DNA of 64,000 nt, from the NCBI GenBank assembly GCA_002101905.1, contig LQPU01000025.1, forward strand, positions 186,001 through 250,000. Reading direction: 5' to 3'. This document shows positions 26,933-35,596 of this stretch, one piece after another. The position numbers and the translations under genes are program-made. The notes under the pieces were generated by a model. It did no database searches. It saw nothing but the letters and a program-made list of their open reading frames with translations, and was not told the DNA's origin. Position 1 is the stretch's first letter; every line of letters begins with the position of its first letter. This DNA comes from Mycobacterium shimoidei. GTDB lineage: Bacteria; Actinomycetota; Actinomycetes; Mycobacteriales; Mycobacteriaceae.

Positions 26933-28399
26933 TCAGGCCTTTGCGGCAGCCCGGCCGGCGCGGCGCCCGTAGAAGCTGCCGTCGCCGAGCGAGATCCCGC
27001 TGGCGTAGCCCCACGCCGCGAGACCGGCGGTGGAGCGGCCCGCGGCGTACAGACCGGGGATCGGCTCCCCGCCGACATGCAGCACTTCGGAATTTAGGGT
27101 CGTTTTCAGTCCGCCCAGGGTGAATCCGCCGGTGCTCTCGCGCAGATCGACCGCGCCCACGGGCGATCCGATGGGCCGGAGCCACTCGGGCTTCTTGTGC
27201 AGCAGTGGATCCTCACCGCGTGCGGCGCCGTCGTTGAAGGCCGCCACCGTCGCCTGCAACGAACCCGGCGCGAGACCAATCTCCTGCTCGAGTTCGGCGA
27301 CTGTCTCGCACACCCAAGTCGGCGGACGCAGCATCATCTGAGGTGACCACGACGCCATGGCCTCGTTCTGCGCGGCCTCGTCGATGACGAGGTATGCGGT
27401 GTTGTCCTGGTGGTAGAGCGTGAGCTGGCCGACGCGGCCCGGATAGGTGTCCTCGGCGACGTAGCGTTGACCGCGGCCATTGACCAGGATGCCGCGCACC
27501 AGTTGCTGCGGGTCGATGAAGATCGCCACCTCGGTGGCATCCATGTGTGCCAGATCGGCGCCCAGCGCCTGTGCCATCCGGATGGCCTGCCCGTCATGCT
27601 GCTCGATCGAGGCGGCCGGCCGTCCCGCGATCCGCGGAGCGTATTGCGCCACCATGGCGTCGTTGTAGGCGAAGCTGCCCGTCGCGAGTATCACGGCACG
27701 GCGGGCGCGGATCGTCACATCGTTTCCGTACTGTCGGGCGCACAGTCCCACGACCCGACCGTCGGATTCGACGACTAGTTGCCGCACCCGCACGTCGTAG
27801 ATCGCCCGTGCGCCCGCCACGGTAGCGGCCTGCACGAGCGGTTTCATCAGCATGTAGCCGGCGCTGGCCTCGCCCTGCTTCTTGTTCGACATCTGCGGGA
27901 CGTGGCCGCGCGGCGCGGGGGCGGCGATGGTGTTGAAGGGATACGAGTTCTCTCCTCCGCTGTACATCAGCCCCTGGTCGCCCATCGGCTCCCAGCCGGG
28001 CTCGGAGAAGAACTCCGCCTTGAACGGCACGCCGCACTCGACGAGCCAGTTGAAGTGCTCGACGCTCCCGGCGCAATAGTCGGCGATGCGGTTCTCGTCC
28101 GCGCCAGGCCCCATCGCGACGTTGAGAAACGCCGTCATGTTCTCGACGGAATCATCGAAGCCACAAGCCTTTTGCAGCGGCGTACCCCCACCTAGATAGA
28201 TGAAGCCGCCCGCCATGGCCGCCGCTCCGCCCCACGAGCCCGTGCGTTCGAGCACCAGGACGTCGGCACCGGATCTGGCGGCTTCGACCGCCGCGGCCGC
28301 CCCGGCCACCCCGTATCCGGCAATGACGACGTCGGCTTCGTGATCCCACGAGCCGATGGACGAAGCCGGGACCGGACGGACGTCGGTGTCCACCGTCAC
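26933..28399 (-). CDS. FAD-dependent fumarate reductase/KstD-superfamily oxidoreductase
   Basis: 488 residues from the GTG at 28399, which overlaps the HsaC-like stop (GTGA). FAD motif GYGVAGAAAAVEAA at about 28-41, LVLERTGSWGGAAAMAGGFIYLGGG after it, and a C-terminal FAD block PGLYAAGRSTAGLAAWGYASGISLGDG (about 450-476). It is the superfamily of ketosteroid dehydrogenases, fumarate reductases and flavocytochrome c. It lacks the YPGxG block of the KstD-like protein elsewhere in the window, so another C=C oxidation or reduction on the pathway intermediate is likely. It is the third cistron after the HsaA- and HsaC-like genes. Confidence 0.84.
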   Translation of the reverse strand: MTVDTDVRPVPASSIGSWDHEADVVIAGYGVAGAAAAVEAARSGADVLVLERTGSWGGAAAMAGGFIYLGGGTPLQKACGFDDSVENMTAFLNVAMGPGADENRIADYCAGSVEHFNWLVECGVPFKAEFFSEPGWEPMGDQGLMYSGGENSYPFNTIAAPAPRGHVPQMSNKKQGEASAGYMLMKPLVQAATVAGARAIYDVRVRQLVVESDGRVVGLCARQYGNDVTIRARRAVILATGSFAYNDAMVAQYAPRIAGRPAASIEQHDGQAIRMAQALGADLAHMDATEVAIFIDPQQLVRGILVNGRGQRYVAEDTYPGRVGQLTLYHQDNTAYLVIDEAAQNEAMASWSPQMMLRPPTWVCETVAELEQEIGLAPGSLQATVAAFNDGAARGEDPLLHKKPEWLRPIGSPVGAVDLRESTGGFTLGGLKTTLNSEVLHVGGEPIPGLYAAGRSTAGLAAWGYASGISLGDGSFYGRRAGRAAAKA

Positions 28400-29316
28400 A
28401 TCCGCATTGCCGCGGGCATCTCGCCGACCCACTGGTGGCCCCAATAGCTATCGGCGGTGATTTCCTCTGCGGTGTAATATGTTTCGTCGACACGCATACC
28501 ATCGGTGCCGAATTCGATGTCCCAGTCACCGGGTGCGCGGACATAGAACGACACCATCTTGTCGTTGGTGTGGCGCCCCAGGGTCGACGACAGCTGGAAG
28601 TCCGAGGCATTGACGCGGTCCAGCGCCTGACCCACGGCGTCGAGACTGTCGACCTCGACCATGATGTGAACCAGCCGTGGGTCGCGCTGATGCGCGGCCG
28701 GGACGATCGCCAGACTGTGATGTCGTTCGTTGATCCCGAGGAACCGAACTCGCACTGGCCCAAACTCTTTCGGTAACGGTACGCGGAATGCGCCCCGGGA
28801 ACGGAAACCCAGCACTTCGGTGTAGAACTCGTACAAGCCATTGGGGTCCATCGCCGGCACGACGACGTGGCCCATGCCCTGATCACCGGTGACGAATTTC
28901 GCGCCGAACGGGGTGATGACCGGGCTGTGGTCGAGCGCCGCACCGTGAAACACCTCGAGCGTGGTGCCGGCGGGATCCTCGAAGGTGATGACCTCTTCAA
29001 CGCGGCGGGCCTCGGCCTCGTCGGTGGACAGCTGTTTGAACGCCGCCCCGGCACCGTCGAGTGTGGCCTGGACGCGCTGCAGTGCCGGGTGGTCGCGCAC
29101 TTCCCAGCCCACCGTGAGCACTCGGTCGGTGTCACCGGGCACCACGATGAGCCGGGCCGCCCGCTCATCCATCCGCAAGTACAGTGCCGAAGGGTCCGGG
29201 CCTCTAAAAGTAGGGGAGCCTTCCGCGAAACCCAGGACGTCGAAGGCGAAATGGCGCCAGCGGTCGATGTCGGTGGTCGAAACGGTGATGTAGCCCAGGC
29301 TTTTCAGGTCGCTCAC
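28396..29316 (-). CDS. HsaC/BphC-type extradiol dioxygenase
   Basis: 306 residues from the GTG at 29316, nine bases after AGGAG. A GTG six bases earlier is also possible, but the later one gives the start SDLKSLGY seen in HsaC. It is a type I, two-domain vicinal-oxygen-chelate enzyme. Iron ligands are His150 (GMGHVV), His217 (LVHIMVE) and Glu268 (DIEFG). Catalytic His200 (ERHHSLA) and Tyr258 (SFYVR) are present. HsaC cleaves the catechol ring of 3,4-DHSA between C4 and C5 during steroid degradation. With HsaA- and HsaD-like neighbours this paralogue probably does the same for a related catechol. Confidence 0.9.
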   Translation of the reverse strand: MSDLKSLGYITVSTTDIDRWRHFAFDVLGFAEGSPTFRGPDPSALYLRMDERAARLIVVPGDTDRVLTVGWEVRDHPALQRVQATLDGAGAAFKQLSTDEAEARRVEEVITFEDPAGTTLEVFHGAALDHSPVITPFGAKFVTGDQGMGHVVVPAMDPNGLYEFYTEVLGFRSRGAFRVPLPKEFGPVRVRFLGINERHHSLAIVPAAHQRDPRLVHIMVEVDSLDAVGQALDRVNASDFQLSSTLGRHTNDKMVSFYVRAPGDWDIEFGTDGMRVDETYYTAEEITADSYWGHQWVGEMPAAMRM

Positions 29317-29328
29317 TTGCACGTTCTC

Positions 29329-30513
29329 CTAGATCAGGGCCCGCAGCGGACCCTCCGGCGGGTCGATACCCAGCGAACTCAGCGCCGACGCGTGGTAGGT
29401 GGTGCCGGGCATGTGGATGGCATGCAGATGGCCGACGTGCACGTCGCGCCAGTACCGTTGCAGCGGTTTGTCCATCCGCGCCGCGTTGCCGCCCGAGCGG
29501 GCGAAGATCTCGTCGACCGCCGACACCGCGCGCCACACGGCGCGAATCTGGGTACGACGGCCGGCCGCGCGGTCCGCGAACGACACCTCCTTGCCGGCAG
29601 CAACCATGTCGTAGATGCGGTCGACATTGGCGAGCAGCTCCTGACGGGCGGCGTTGATGTCGGCCGCGGCCTCGCCGATCGCGTACATGACGTAGGGGTC
29701 GTCTTTGATCGCGGTTCCGGTGGCGTTGACGCGCTCCCGCTGGTAGTCGAGGTGCGCGGCCAGCGCGCCCTCGGCGATGCCGATGGTGGCCGCCGAAATA
29801 CCCAGCGGGAACATCGTCGACCACGGCATCAGGTACAGCGGCTCGGTCATGCCGGCCTCGCGCTGGGCGGTACCGTCCATCACCTTGGCCGCGTCCATGG
29901 TCCGATAGCTCGGCACGAACGCGTCTTTGACAATGACATCCTTGGATCCGGTTCCCCTCAGCCCCACCACATTCCACGAGTCTTCGACGATCTCGTAGTC
30001 CTTGCGCGGCAGGATCATGTGTAGCATCTGCGGCGGCATCAACGGAACGCCTTTGTCGTCGCCGAGCATGGCCCCCAGGATGATCCAGTCGCAGTGGTCG
30101 GTGCCCGAACTGAACTGCCAGCGACCGTTGAAGAGGTAGCCGCCGTCCACGGGTTTGGCCACGCCCTGGGGCGCGTACGGCGAGGCCATCCAAGTGTCGA
30201 CGTCGTCGGCCCAGATCTCGGCGGCGACCCTGGGGTCCGCATAGGCCAGCTGGTAGGGGTGAACGCCCACCACGCCGACGATCCAGCCGGCCGCCGGATC
30301 CAGCGCCGCGGTGGCCATCGTCGTCTCGGCGAACTCGCGGGGATGAACCTCGAAGCCCTGGTATTGCTTGGTCTGCAGCAGCCGGATCAGTCCGGCGCCC
30401 TTCATCAGCTTGACGGTGTCGTCGGTGAGCCGGCCAATTCGCTCGGCTTCGGCGGCCTGGCCGCGCAACTGCTCCGCTATCGCCATCACCTGGTCGATGA
30501 CTCGTTCGGTCAT
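29329..30513 (-). CDS. HsaA-like flavin-dependent hydroxylase (acyl-CoA dehydrogenase fold)
   Basis: 394 residues from the ATG at 30513, the same length as I recall for HsaA. Longer readings extend into the divergent gene. HsaA-like blocks are LQTKQYQGFEVHP (about 46-58), AAGWIVGVVGVH (about 75), YLFNGRWQFSSGTDHCDW (about 112-129), VGLRGTGSKDVIVKDAFVP and LQRYWRDVHVGHLHA near the C-terminus. HsaA hydroxylates 3-HSA to the catechol 3,4-DHSA with reduced flavin from HsaB. No HsaB-like reductase is in the window. It is the first gene of the HsaA-HsaC-FAD enzyme unit and is divergent from a Baeyer-Villiger enzyme. Confidence 0.9.
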   Translation of the reverse strand: MTERVIDQVMAIAEQLRGQAAEAERIGRLTDDTVKLMKGAGLIRLLQTKQYQGFEVHPREFAETTMATAALDPAAGWIVGVVGVHPYQLAYADPRVAAEIWADDVDTWMASPYAPQGVAKPVDGGYLFNGRWQFSSGTDHCDWIILGAMLGDDKGVPLMPPQMLHMILPRKDYEIVEDSWNVVGLRGTGSKDVIVKDAFVPSYRTMDAAKVMDGTAQREAGMTEPLYLMPWSTMFPLGISAATIGIAEGALAAHLDYQRERVNATGTAIKDDPYVMYAIGEAAADINAARQELLANVDRIYDMVAAGKEVSFADRAAGRRTQIRAVWRAVSAVDEIFARSGGNAARMDKPLQRYWRDVHVGHLHAIHMPGTTYHASALSSLGIDPPEGPLRALI

Positions 30514-30637
30514 GGTGTCGTCCTTAGTTCGTGGGGCCGCGATCGATCGTCTCTTAACGGAGATGATGGCACCTTTCGCGATCCCGGTGAACGGGAAGCA
30601 ACTGTTGCTCGTGACCAAAACGGCCTACCGTCACGTC

Positions 30638-32233
30638 GTGACCATTGATGTCGTGGTTGTCGGTGCTGGATTCGCCGGACTGTATGCCTTACACAAACTG
30701 CGCTCGCAGGGCTTGTCGGTGCGCGTGTTCGAGGCTGCTCCCGACGTCGGCGGTACCTGGTACTTCAACCGGTATCCAGGTTGTCGCTGCGATGTGGAAA
30801 GCGTCGACTACTGCTACTCGTTTTCTGACGAATTGCAGCAGGAATGGAACTGGACCGAGAAGTACGCGTCGCAGCCGGAGATCCTGCGCTATATCAATTG
30901 GGTCGCCGACAAGCTCGATCTGCGCAGAGACATCACGGTGAACACCCGGGTGTGTTCGGCCATCCTCGACGAGCAAACCCTGTACTGGACGGTTGCCACC
31001 GACAGCGGCGAGGTCGTGACCGCCCAGTTCTGTGTGATGGCCACCGGCTCGCTGTCGGCCGCGCTGACGCCGGATTTCTCGGGCCTGGAGACCTTTGCCG
31101 GCGAGGTGTACCACACCGCCCATTGGCCGCACGACCCCGTCGATTTCACCGGCAAGCGTGTCGCTGTGATCGGCACCGGCTCGTCGGGCATCCAGTCGAT
31201 TCCGGTCATCGCCGAGAAGGCGGCGCAACTCTACGTCTTTCAGCGCACGCCCAATTTCAGCGTCCCAGCGGGCAACAAGCCGCTCACCACCGAAGACATG
31301 GCCGAGATCAAAGCCAATTACCCTGAGCGGCGCCGTCTTTCGTGGCGCAGTGGCGGCGGCTCACCGCATATCGCTCACCCGAACAATACGATGGAGGTCT
31401 CTCCCGAAGAGCGCCGAGCCGCCTTTGAAAAGCGTTGGCAGCTAGGAGGCGTACTCTTCTCCAAGACCTTCCCCGATCAGATGAGTGACCCGGTTGCCAA
31501 TGAGGAGGCCATCAGCTTCTACCAAGAAAAGGTTCGTGCCGTCATCGACGACCCAGAAGTCGCCGATCTGCTGATCCCGAGCGACCATCCAATTGGGGCC
31601 AAGCGTATCTGCACTGACACCAACTACTTTCAGACCTTCAACAAGCCGCATGTGAAGCTGGTTAGCGTGCGCAGGACACCGATCACGTCAGTCGACGCGA
31701 CGGGCATCAACACCACCGACGCACATTACGACGTCGACGCGATCGTCTTGGCTACCGGATTTGACGCGATGACGGGGGCTTTAGCCAAGATCGACATCAT
31801 CGGCCGCGGAGGCGAAATGCTGCGCGAAGACTGGAAAGACGGCCCGCGCACGTATCTGGGCTTGGGCGTGGACGGGTTTCCCAACCTGTTCATTGTCTCG
31901 GGCCCGGGCGCACCAGGTGTGCTGGCCAACATGGTGCTGCATGCCGAGGCGCACGTGAACTGGATCGCCGAGTGCATCGCCTATCTCGACAAGCATGGCT
32001 ACACCGCCATCGAGGCCAACCCGGACGCGGTAGACAACTGGATCGCCGAATGCGCCCAGCGCGCGGAGGCCACGCTTTTCCCCAAGGCAAACTCGTGGTA
32101 CATGGGCGCCAACGTTCCGGGCAAGCCGAGGGTGTTCATGTTGTTCACCGGCGGATTCGCCGTCTACAACGACATCTGCGCCGAGGTGGCCCAGGCCGGT
32201 TACAAGGGCTTTAACCTGATCAAGGCGTCTTGA
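30638..32233 (+). CDS. Baeyer-Villiger-type monooxygenase (cyclohexanone monooxygenase-like)
   Basis: 531 residues from the GTG at 30638, eight codons before the FAD motif; a GTG at 30611 is an alternative. FAD loop GAGFAGLYALHKL (about 8-20), then DVGGTWYFNRYPGCRCDVES typical of cyclohexanone-monooxygenase-type enzymes. The Baeyer-Villiger fingerprint FAGEVYHTAHWP (about 153-164) is exact, and the NADPH motif GTGSSGIQ follows. Unlike the other monooxygenase here it has no N-terminal extension. It is divergent from the HsaA-like gene and followed by an SDR and an HsaD-like hydrolase on the same strand. Confidence 0.9.
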   Translation: MTIDVVVVGAGFAGLYALHKLRSQGLSVRVFEAAPDVGGTWYFNRYPGCRCDVESVDYCYSFSDELQQEWNWTEKYASQPEILRYINWVADKLDLRRDITVNTRVCSAILDEQTLYWTVATDSGEVVTAQFCVMATGSLSAALTPDFSGLETFAGEVYHTAHWPHDPVDFTGKRVAVIGTGSSGIQSIPVIAEKAAQLYVFQRTPNFSVPAGNKPLTTEDMAEIKANYPERRRLSWRSGGGSPHIAHPNNTMEVSPEERRAAFEKRWQLGGVLFSKTFPDQMSDPVANEEAISFYQEKVRAVIDDPEVADLLIPSDHPIGAKRICTDTNYFQTFNKPHVKLVSVRRTPITSVDATGINTTDAHYDVDAIVLATGFDAMTGALAKIDIIGRGGEMLREDWKDGPRTYLGLGVDGFPNLFIVSGPGAPGVLANMVLHAEAHVNWIAECIAYLDKHGYTAIEANPDAVDNWIAECAQRAEATLFPKANSWYMGANVPGKPRVFMLFTGGFAVYNDICAEVAQAGYKGFNLIKAS

Positions 32234-32254
32234 GCTGATACGACGGGAGTTCAG

Positions 32255-33037
32255 ATGAAGCGTCTTGAAAACAACCGGATCCTGGTGACCGGCGCCGCCT
32301 CGGGTATCGGGCAGGCCACCACGCTGCGCCTACTCGACGAGGGCGCGGCCGTCGTCGCCGCCGACATCTCTGCGGACGGGCTGGCCAAGACCCGGGCCGA
32401 GGCGGGCGGCAGCGAGCATCTGACCACGGTGCAGATGGACATCGGCGACGAGAGTTCGGTGATCAACGGTGTGCGCTCGGCCGTCGACACGCTGGGCGGT
32501 CTCGATTCGCTGGTCAATGCGGCAGGGATACTGCGCGCCGCTCACACCCACCAGTTGAGCCTCGATGACTGGAACCGGATCATCGGCGTCAACCTGACCG
32601 GGACCTTCCTGGTAGTCCGGGAGGCGTTGCCGGCGCTGCTGGGCAACCCGCGCAGCGCGATCGTGAATTTCAGCTCGACGTCGGCGTCCTTCGCGCATCC
32701 CTACATGGCGGCGTACGCGGCGAGCAAGGGCGGCGTCCAATCCTTCACGCACGCACTGGCGCTCGAGTACGCCAAGCAGGGGCTGCGTGCGGTCTGTGTG
32801 GCACCCGGCAGCATCAAGTCCGGAATCACCGATGCCACAGCCGGATACATCCCGCCCGATGCGGACTGGGCGTTGTTCGGCCGGCTCTCGCCGATCATGC
32901 CCACCACGTTGGAGTCCAGCGGCGCACCGATGGGCGGGCCCGACGCCGTCGCCGGTGTGATCGCCATGCTGGTCTCCGACGACGGCGCGTTCATCACCGG
33001 CACCGAAATCCGCATCGACGGCGGGACGCACGCGTGA
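32255..33037 (+). CDS. Short-chain dehydrogenase/reductase
   Basis: 260 residues. TGAASGIGQA (about 11-20), AADIS at the end of beta-2 (NAD preference), NAAGIL at about 88, FSSTSASF with the catalytic Ser at about 139, YAASKGG with the catalytic Tyr and Lys (about 150-154) and IDGGTHA at the end. GGGAG lies upstream of the ATG. It sits 21 bases after the monooxygenase and is joined to the HsaD-like gene by a 56-bp repeat holding the stop codon and next ribosome site. A hydroxysteroid dehydrogenase-like role is plausible. Confidence 0.87.
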   Translation: MKRLENNRILVTGAASGIGQATTLRLLDEGAAVVAADISADGLAKTRAEAGGSEHLTTVQMDIGDESSVINGVRSAVDTLGGLDSLVNAAGILRAAHTHQLSLDDWNRIIGVNLTGTFLVVREALPALLGNPRSAIVNFSSTSASFAHPYMAAYAASKGGVQSFTHALALEYAKQGLRAVCVAPGSIKSGITDATAGYIPPDADWALFGRLSPIMPTTLESSGAPMGGPDAVAGVIAMLVSDDGAFITGTEIRIDGGTHA

Positions 33038-33085
33038 CACGCGCCGGCGACGATGCAGAGCGCAGCGATGGGGAGGAGCGGCGCC
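33030..33085 (+). repeat. 56-bp intergenic repeat, copy 2 (stop-to-start element)
   Basis: 51 of 56 bases are identical to the reverse strand of 25921-25976. The SDR stop TGA (33035-33037) sits in the same place as the iclR stop in copy 1. GGGAGGAG near the right end serves as ribosome binding site for the ATG at 33087. Confidence 0.7.
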
Positions 33086-33086
33086 A

Positions 33087-34010
33087 ATGACAGCAGCCCA
33101 GGTGACTTACGAGGAAACAATCCGCGAAATCGCCACGGAGCCAGGTGTTCTGCGCTATCACGAGGCCGGCGACGGGCCGCCGCTGGTGTTATTGCACGGC
33201 TCGGGGCCGGGGGTGACGGGCTGGCGCAACTTCCGCGGGGTGCTGGGCACGTTTTCCGAGTTCTTCCGCTGCCTGGTTCTGGAATTCCCCGGCTTCGGTG
33301 TCAGCGACGACTTCGGCGGGCATCCGATGATCACCGCGTTCGACGCGGTCACGCGGTTTTTGGACGCTCTTGACCTCGACACCGTCGACATCATCGGCAA
33401 TTCGATGGGCGGCGGAGTCGCGCTCAACGTCGCGATGTCCCAGCCCGACCGGGTGCGCCGGCTGGTGACCATCGGCGGTATCGGCCGCAATGTCTTCAGT
33501 CCCGGCCCGCCGGAGGGTATTCGGCTGCTGCAGGAGTTCACCGAGGAGCCCAGCCGCGAGCGGTTGATCCGTTGGCTGCACTCGATGGTGTACGACCCCG
33601 CGGTCATCACCGACGAGCTGATCGAAGAACGGTGGGCTCACGCCACCGATCCGGCCACCCTGGCCAGCGCACGGCGGATGTACAGCAAAGAAGCGTTCGA
33701 GCAGATGATCAAGGCGATGGAGTCGTCCAACGGCCCGCAGCCGTGGGCCATGATGCACCGGATCAAGGCGCCGACCTTGATCACCTGGGGTCGCGACGAT
33801 CGGGTGAGTCCCCTGGACATGGCGCTGATCCCGATGCGCACCATCCCCAACGCGGAGCTGCATGTGTTCCCGAACTGCGGTCACTGGACCATGATCGAGG
33901 CCAAAGAAGCCTTCGAGAATGTGGTGTCGGCGTTTCTTCTTCGCCGCGAGAGTGCAACTGGCGACGGGTCTACTCGAGAAATGCGTCAGCAGTTGCACTC
34001 TCGCGGCTAG
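33087..34010 (+). CDS. HsaD-like meta-cleavage-product hydrolase
   Basis: 307 residues of the MhpC/HsaD alpha/beta-hydrolase family. Oxyanion region HGSGPGVTGW (about 37-46), nucleophile Ser106 in GNSMGGG, Asp238 in GRDDRVSPLD and His266 in NCGHW; MVYDPAVIT and TIPNAELHVF also match HsaD. HsaD splits the C-C bond of the ring-opened 4,9-DSHA product made by HsaC. The last 22 residues (from RRES) are encoded by an 18-bp inverted repeat and its loop, and look like an acquired tail. The stop shares CTAG with the convergent LytR-CpsA-Psr gene. Confidence 0.9.
   Translation: MTAAQVTYEETIREIATEPGVLRYHEAGDGPPLVLLHGSGPGVTGWRNFRGVLGTFSEFFRCLVLEFPGFGVSDDFGGHPMITAFDAVTRFLDALDLDTVDIIGNSMGGGVALNVAMSQPDRVRRLVTIGGIGRNVFSPGPPEGIRLLQEFTEEPSRERLIRWLHSMVYDPAVITDELIEERWAHATDPATLASARRMYSKEAFEQMIKAMESSNGPQPWAMMHRIKAPTLITWGRDDRVSPLDMALIPMRTIPNAELHVFPNCGHWTMIEAKEAFENVVSAFLLRRESATGDGSTREMRQQLHSRG
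33943..34007. repeat. 18-bp perfect inverted repeat at a convergent gene junction
   Basis: GCCGCGAGAGTGCAACTG (33943-33960) and its exact reverse complement (33990-34007) flank a 29-base loop. The repeat overlaps the 3' coding end of the HsaD-like gene and reaches the stop of the opposing gene. It could be a MITE/REP-like insertion and may serve as a bidirectional terminator, although no U-tract follows. Confidence 0.7.
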
Positions 34011-35596
34011 TTAACACACGGCACCCCGCCGCCGTCGATCGGTGCACCCTGGTCGGGCGTCGGCTCAGTGCTCGTCGTGCTATGTGAGCCGTAGTAGGAG
34101 CTGGCCGCCCCGGTGGTTCGGTCCAAGGAGCCGGTGGAGGACACCGAGTAGTCGTCGCCGACGACGACTTGAATGCGGTCGGTGCTCAACGCCGAGTCGC
34201 TGTGATCGGCGGCATCGATGCCCAGCAACGCGGCGATGGACTGCGCATCGGTTTTGGCGCCGGGTCCGTAATCGACTGTTGTTTCCTTCGATTCGCCGTA
34301 CTCGCTGTCACGCACTGTGCCGGCCGCGTAGCCGTGCTGGCTCAGAATCCGAGACACCTTGCTCGCGAGCCCACCAGTGTCGCTGGCGTTGACCACGTCG
34401 ACGACGGTCGACGGGTTCGGCGCGGCGGGCGCGCTCATGCCGAACGCCGCCGCTACTTCGGCCTTGATCGCCCTGGGGTCAACGATATTGACGTCTTGGC
34501 CGTTGACGTTTTCGTATCGCAACACCGGAAGCGTGCGGTATTCGACGTCGGCGCCGGCGAGGGCGCCCATGCGACGGAACTGGCTCTCGTCCCAACCCGC
34601 CGACAACACAACGTCTTTGCGCGCCACTGCCATCAGGCTTTTCAACTTGCTCAAGTCCGTGAAGGTGCCCGAGTCCTGGAGCTGGCGCACGACCGATGAA
34701 AGGAACGCCTGCTGGCGGTGAGTGCGATCGAGGTCGCCGTTTTCCAGGCCGTGGCGCTGGCGCACGAACGACAACGCCTGTTCGGCGTTCAACGTCTGGC
34801 GGCCGGCCGGGAAATCAGCACCCGAATACGGGTCGTAAACGGCGTGCTTGAGGCATACCTGTACCCCGCCGAGGCTTTGGGTCAGGTCGTAGAAACCGGC
34901 CAGGTTGATCTCGGCGAAGTAGTCGATCGGCACGCCGGTCAAATTGCGCACCGCCCGCAGGGTGGCCGACCGACCCGCCTCGCGGCCCTTGGTCTCGAGT
35001 TCTTTTTGGTCGCTCACGCCTTTGTCCATGAGCTTTTCTTCGGTGTAAGCCTTCGTGAGCCCGTAGGCTTCCTTGATCTTGATGTGGTCGTATCCGGGCA
35101 CGCCGGTGAACCGCACATAGTCGTCACGGGGAATCGAAAACGCGCTCACTTTGTCGTCGGTGCCCACATGCACGAGGATCAAGGTGTTGGTGTTGTACCC
35201 GCCGTCGTCGGAGTCGCCGGCATGCAGATGCTTGAGCACGGCCCACGGCAGTTCGTTGCCGTCCTGATCTTTGCGGGAATCCAGGCCGATCAGCAGGATA
35301 TTCATCGCGCCGCCGGCCGAGTGCGGGTCGTCAGAGCCCAGTGCCTGCGAAACGGTGACCCCGCCCAGGACACCGTGGGCCACCCACCAGCCGGCCCCGG
35401 TCGCGAGCACGGCCAATACCGACACCAGGGCAACCACGCCGCGGGCCAACCGTCGGCGGATCTGCCATGGCGCTGGTTTCTTACGGCGGTGCTTGCCACC
35501 GCCGGTCCGATTGGACACCACAATCTCGAATCTGCCAGGAGCGCCGCGCCCGCCCCCCGACGGCATGTTGCGGCGACAACGTCTAGGTCTTGACAT
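34007..35596 (-). CDS. LytR-CpsA-Psr (LCP) cell-wall ligase with LytR_C domain, CpsA2-like
   Basis: 529 residues from the ATG at 35596. A basic cytoplasmic N-terminus (1-55) and a TM helix (about 56-78) precede an extracytoplasmic LCP domain (about 95-330). Its key residues are visible: ILLIGLDSR, SIPRDDYV (catalytic-type Arg/Asp), GLTKAYT and SFVRQRHGLENGDLDRTHRQQ. A LytR_C domain (about 395-475) and a Ser/Thr-rich tail follow. LCP enzymes attach arabinogalactan or similar polymers to peptidoglycan through phosphodiester bonds. From memory CpsA2 (Rv3484) lies a few genes from otsA in the same relative orientation, so this is probably its counterpart. Confidence 0.87.
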   Translation of the reverse strand: MSRPRRCRRNMPSGGGRGAPGRFEIVVSNRTGGGKHRRKKPAPWQIRRRLARGVVALVSVLAVLATGAGWWVAHGVLGGVTVSQALGSDDPHSAGGAMNILLIGLDSRKDQDGNELPWAVLKHLHAGDSDDGGYNTNTLILVHVGTDDKVSAFSIPRDDYVRFTGVPGYDHIKIKEAYGLTKAYTEEKLMDKGVSDQKELETKGREAGRSATLRAVRNLTGVPIDYFAEINLAGFYDLTQSLGGVQVCLKHAVYDPYSGADFPAGRQTLNAEQALSFVRQRHGLENGDLDRTHRQQAFLSSVVRQLQDSGTFTDLSKLKSLMAVARKDVVLSAGWDESQFRRMGALAGADVEYRTLPVLRYENVNGQDVNIVDPRAIKAEVAAAFGMSAPAAPNPSTVVDVVNASDTGGLASKVSRILSQHGYAAGTVRDSEYGESKETTVDYGPGAKTDAQSIAALLGIDAADHSDSALSTDRIQVVVGDDYSVSSTGSLDRTTGAASSYYGSHSTTSTEPTPDQGAPIDGGGVPCVN

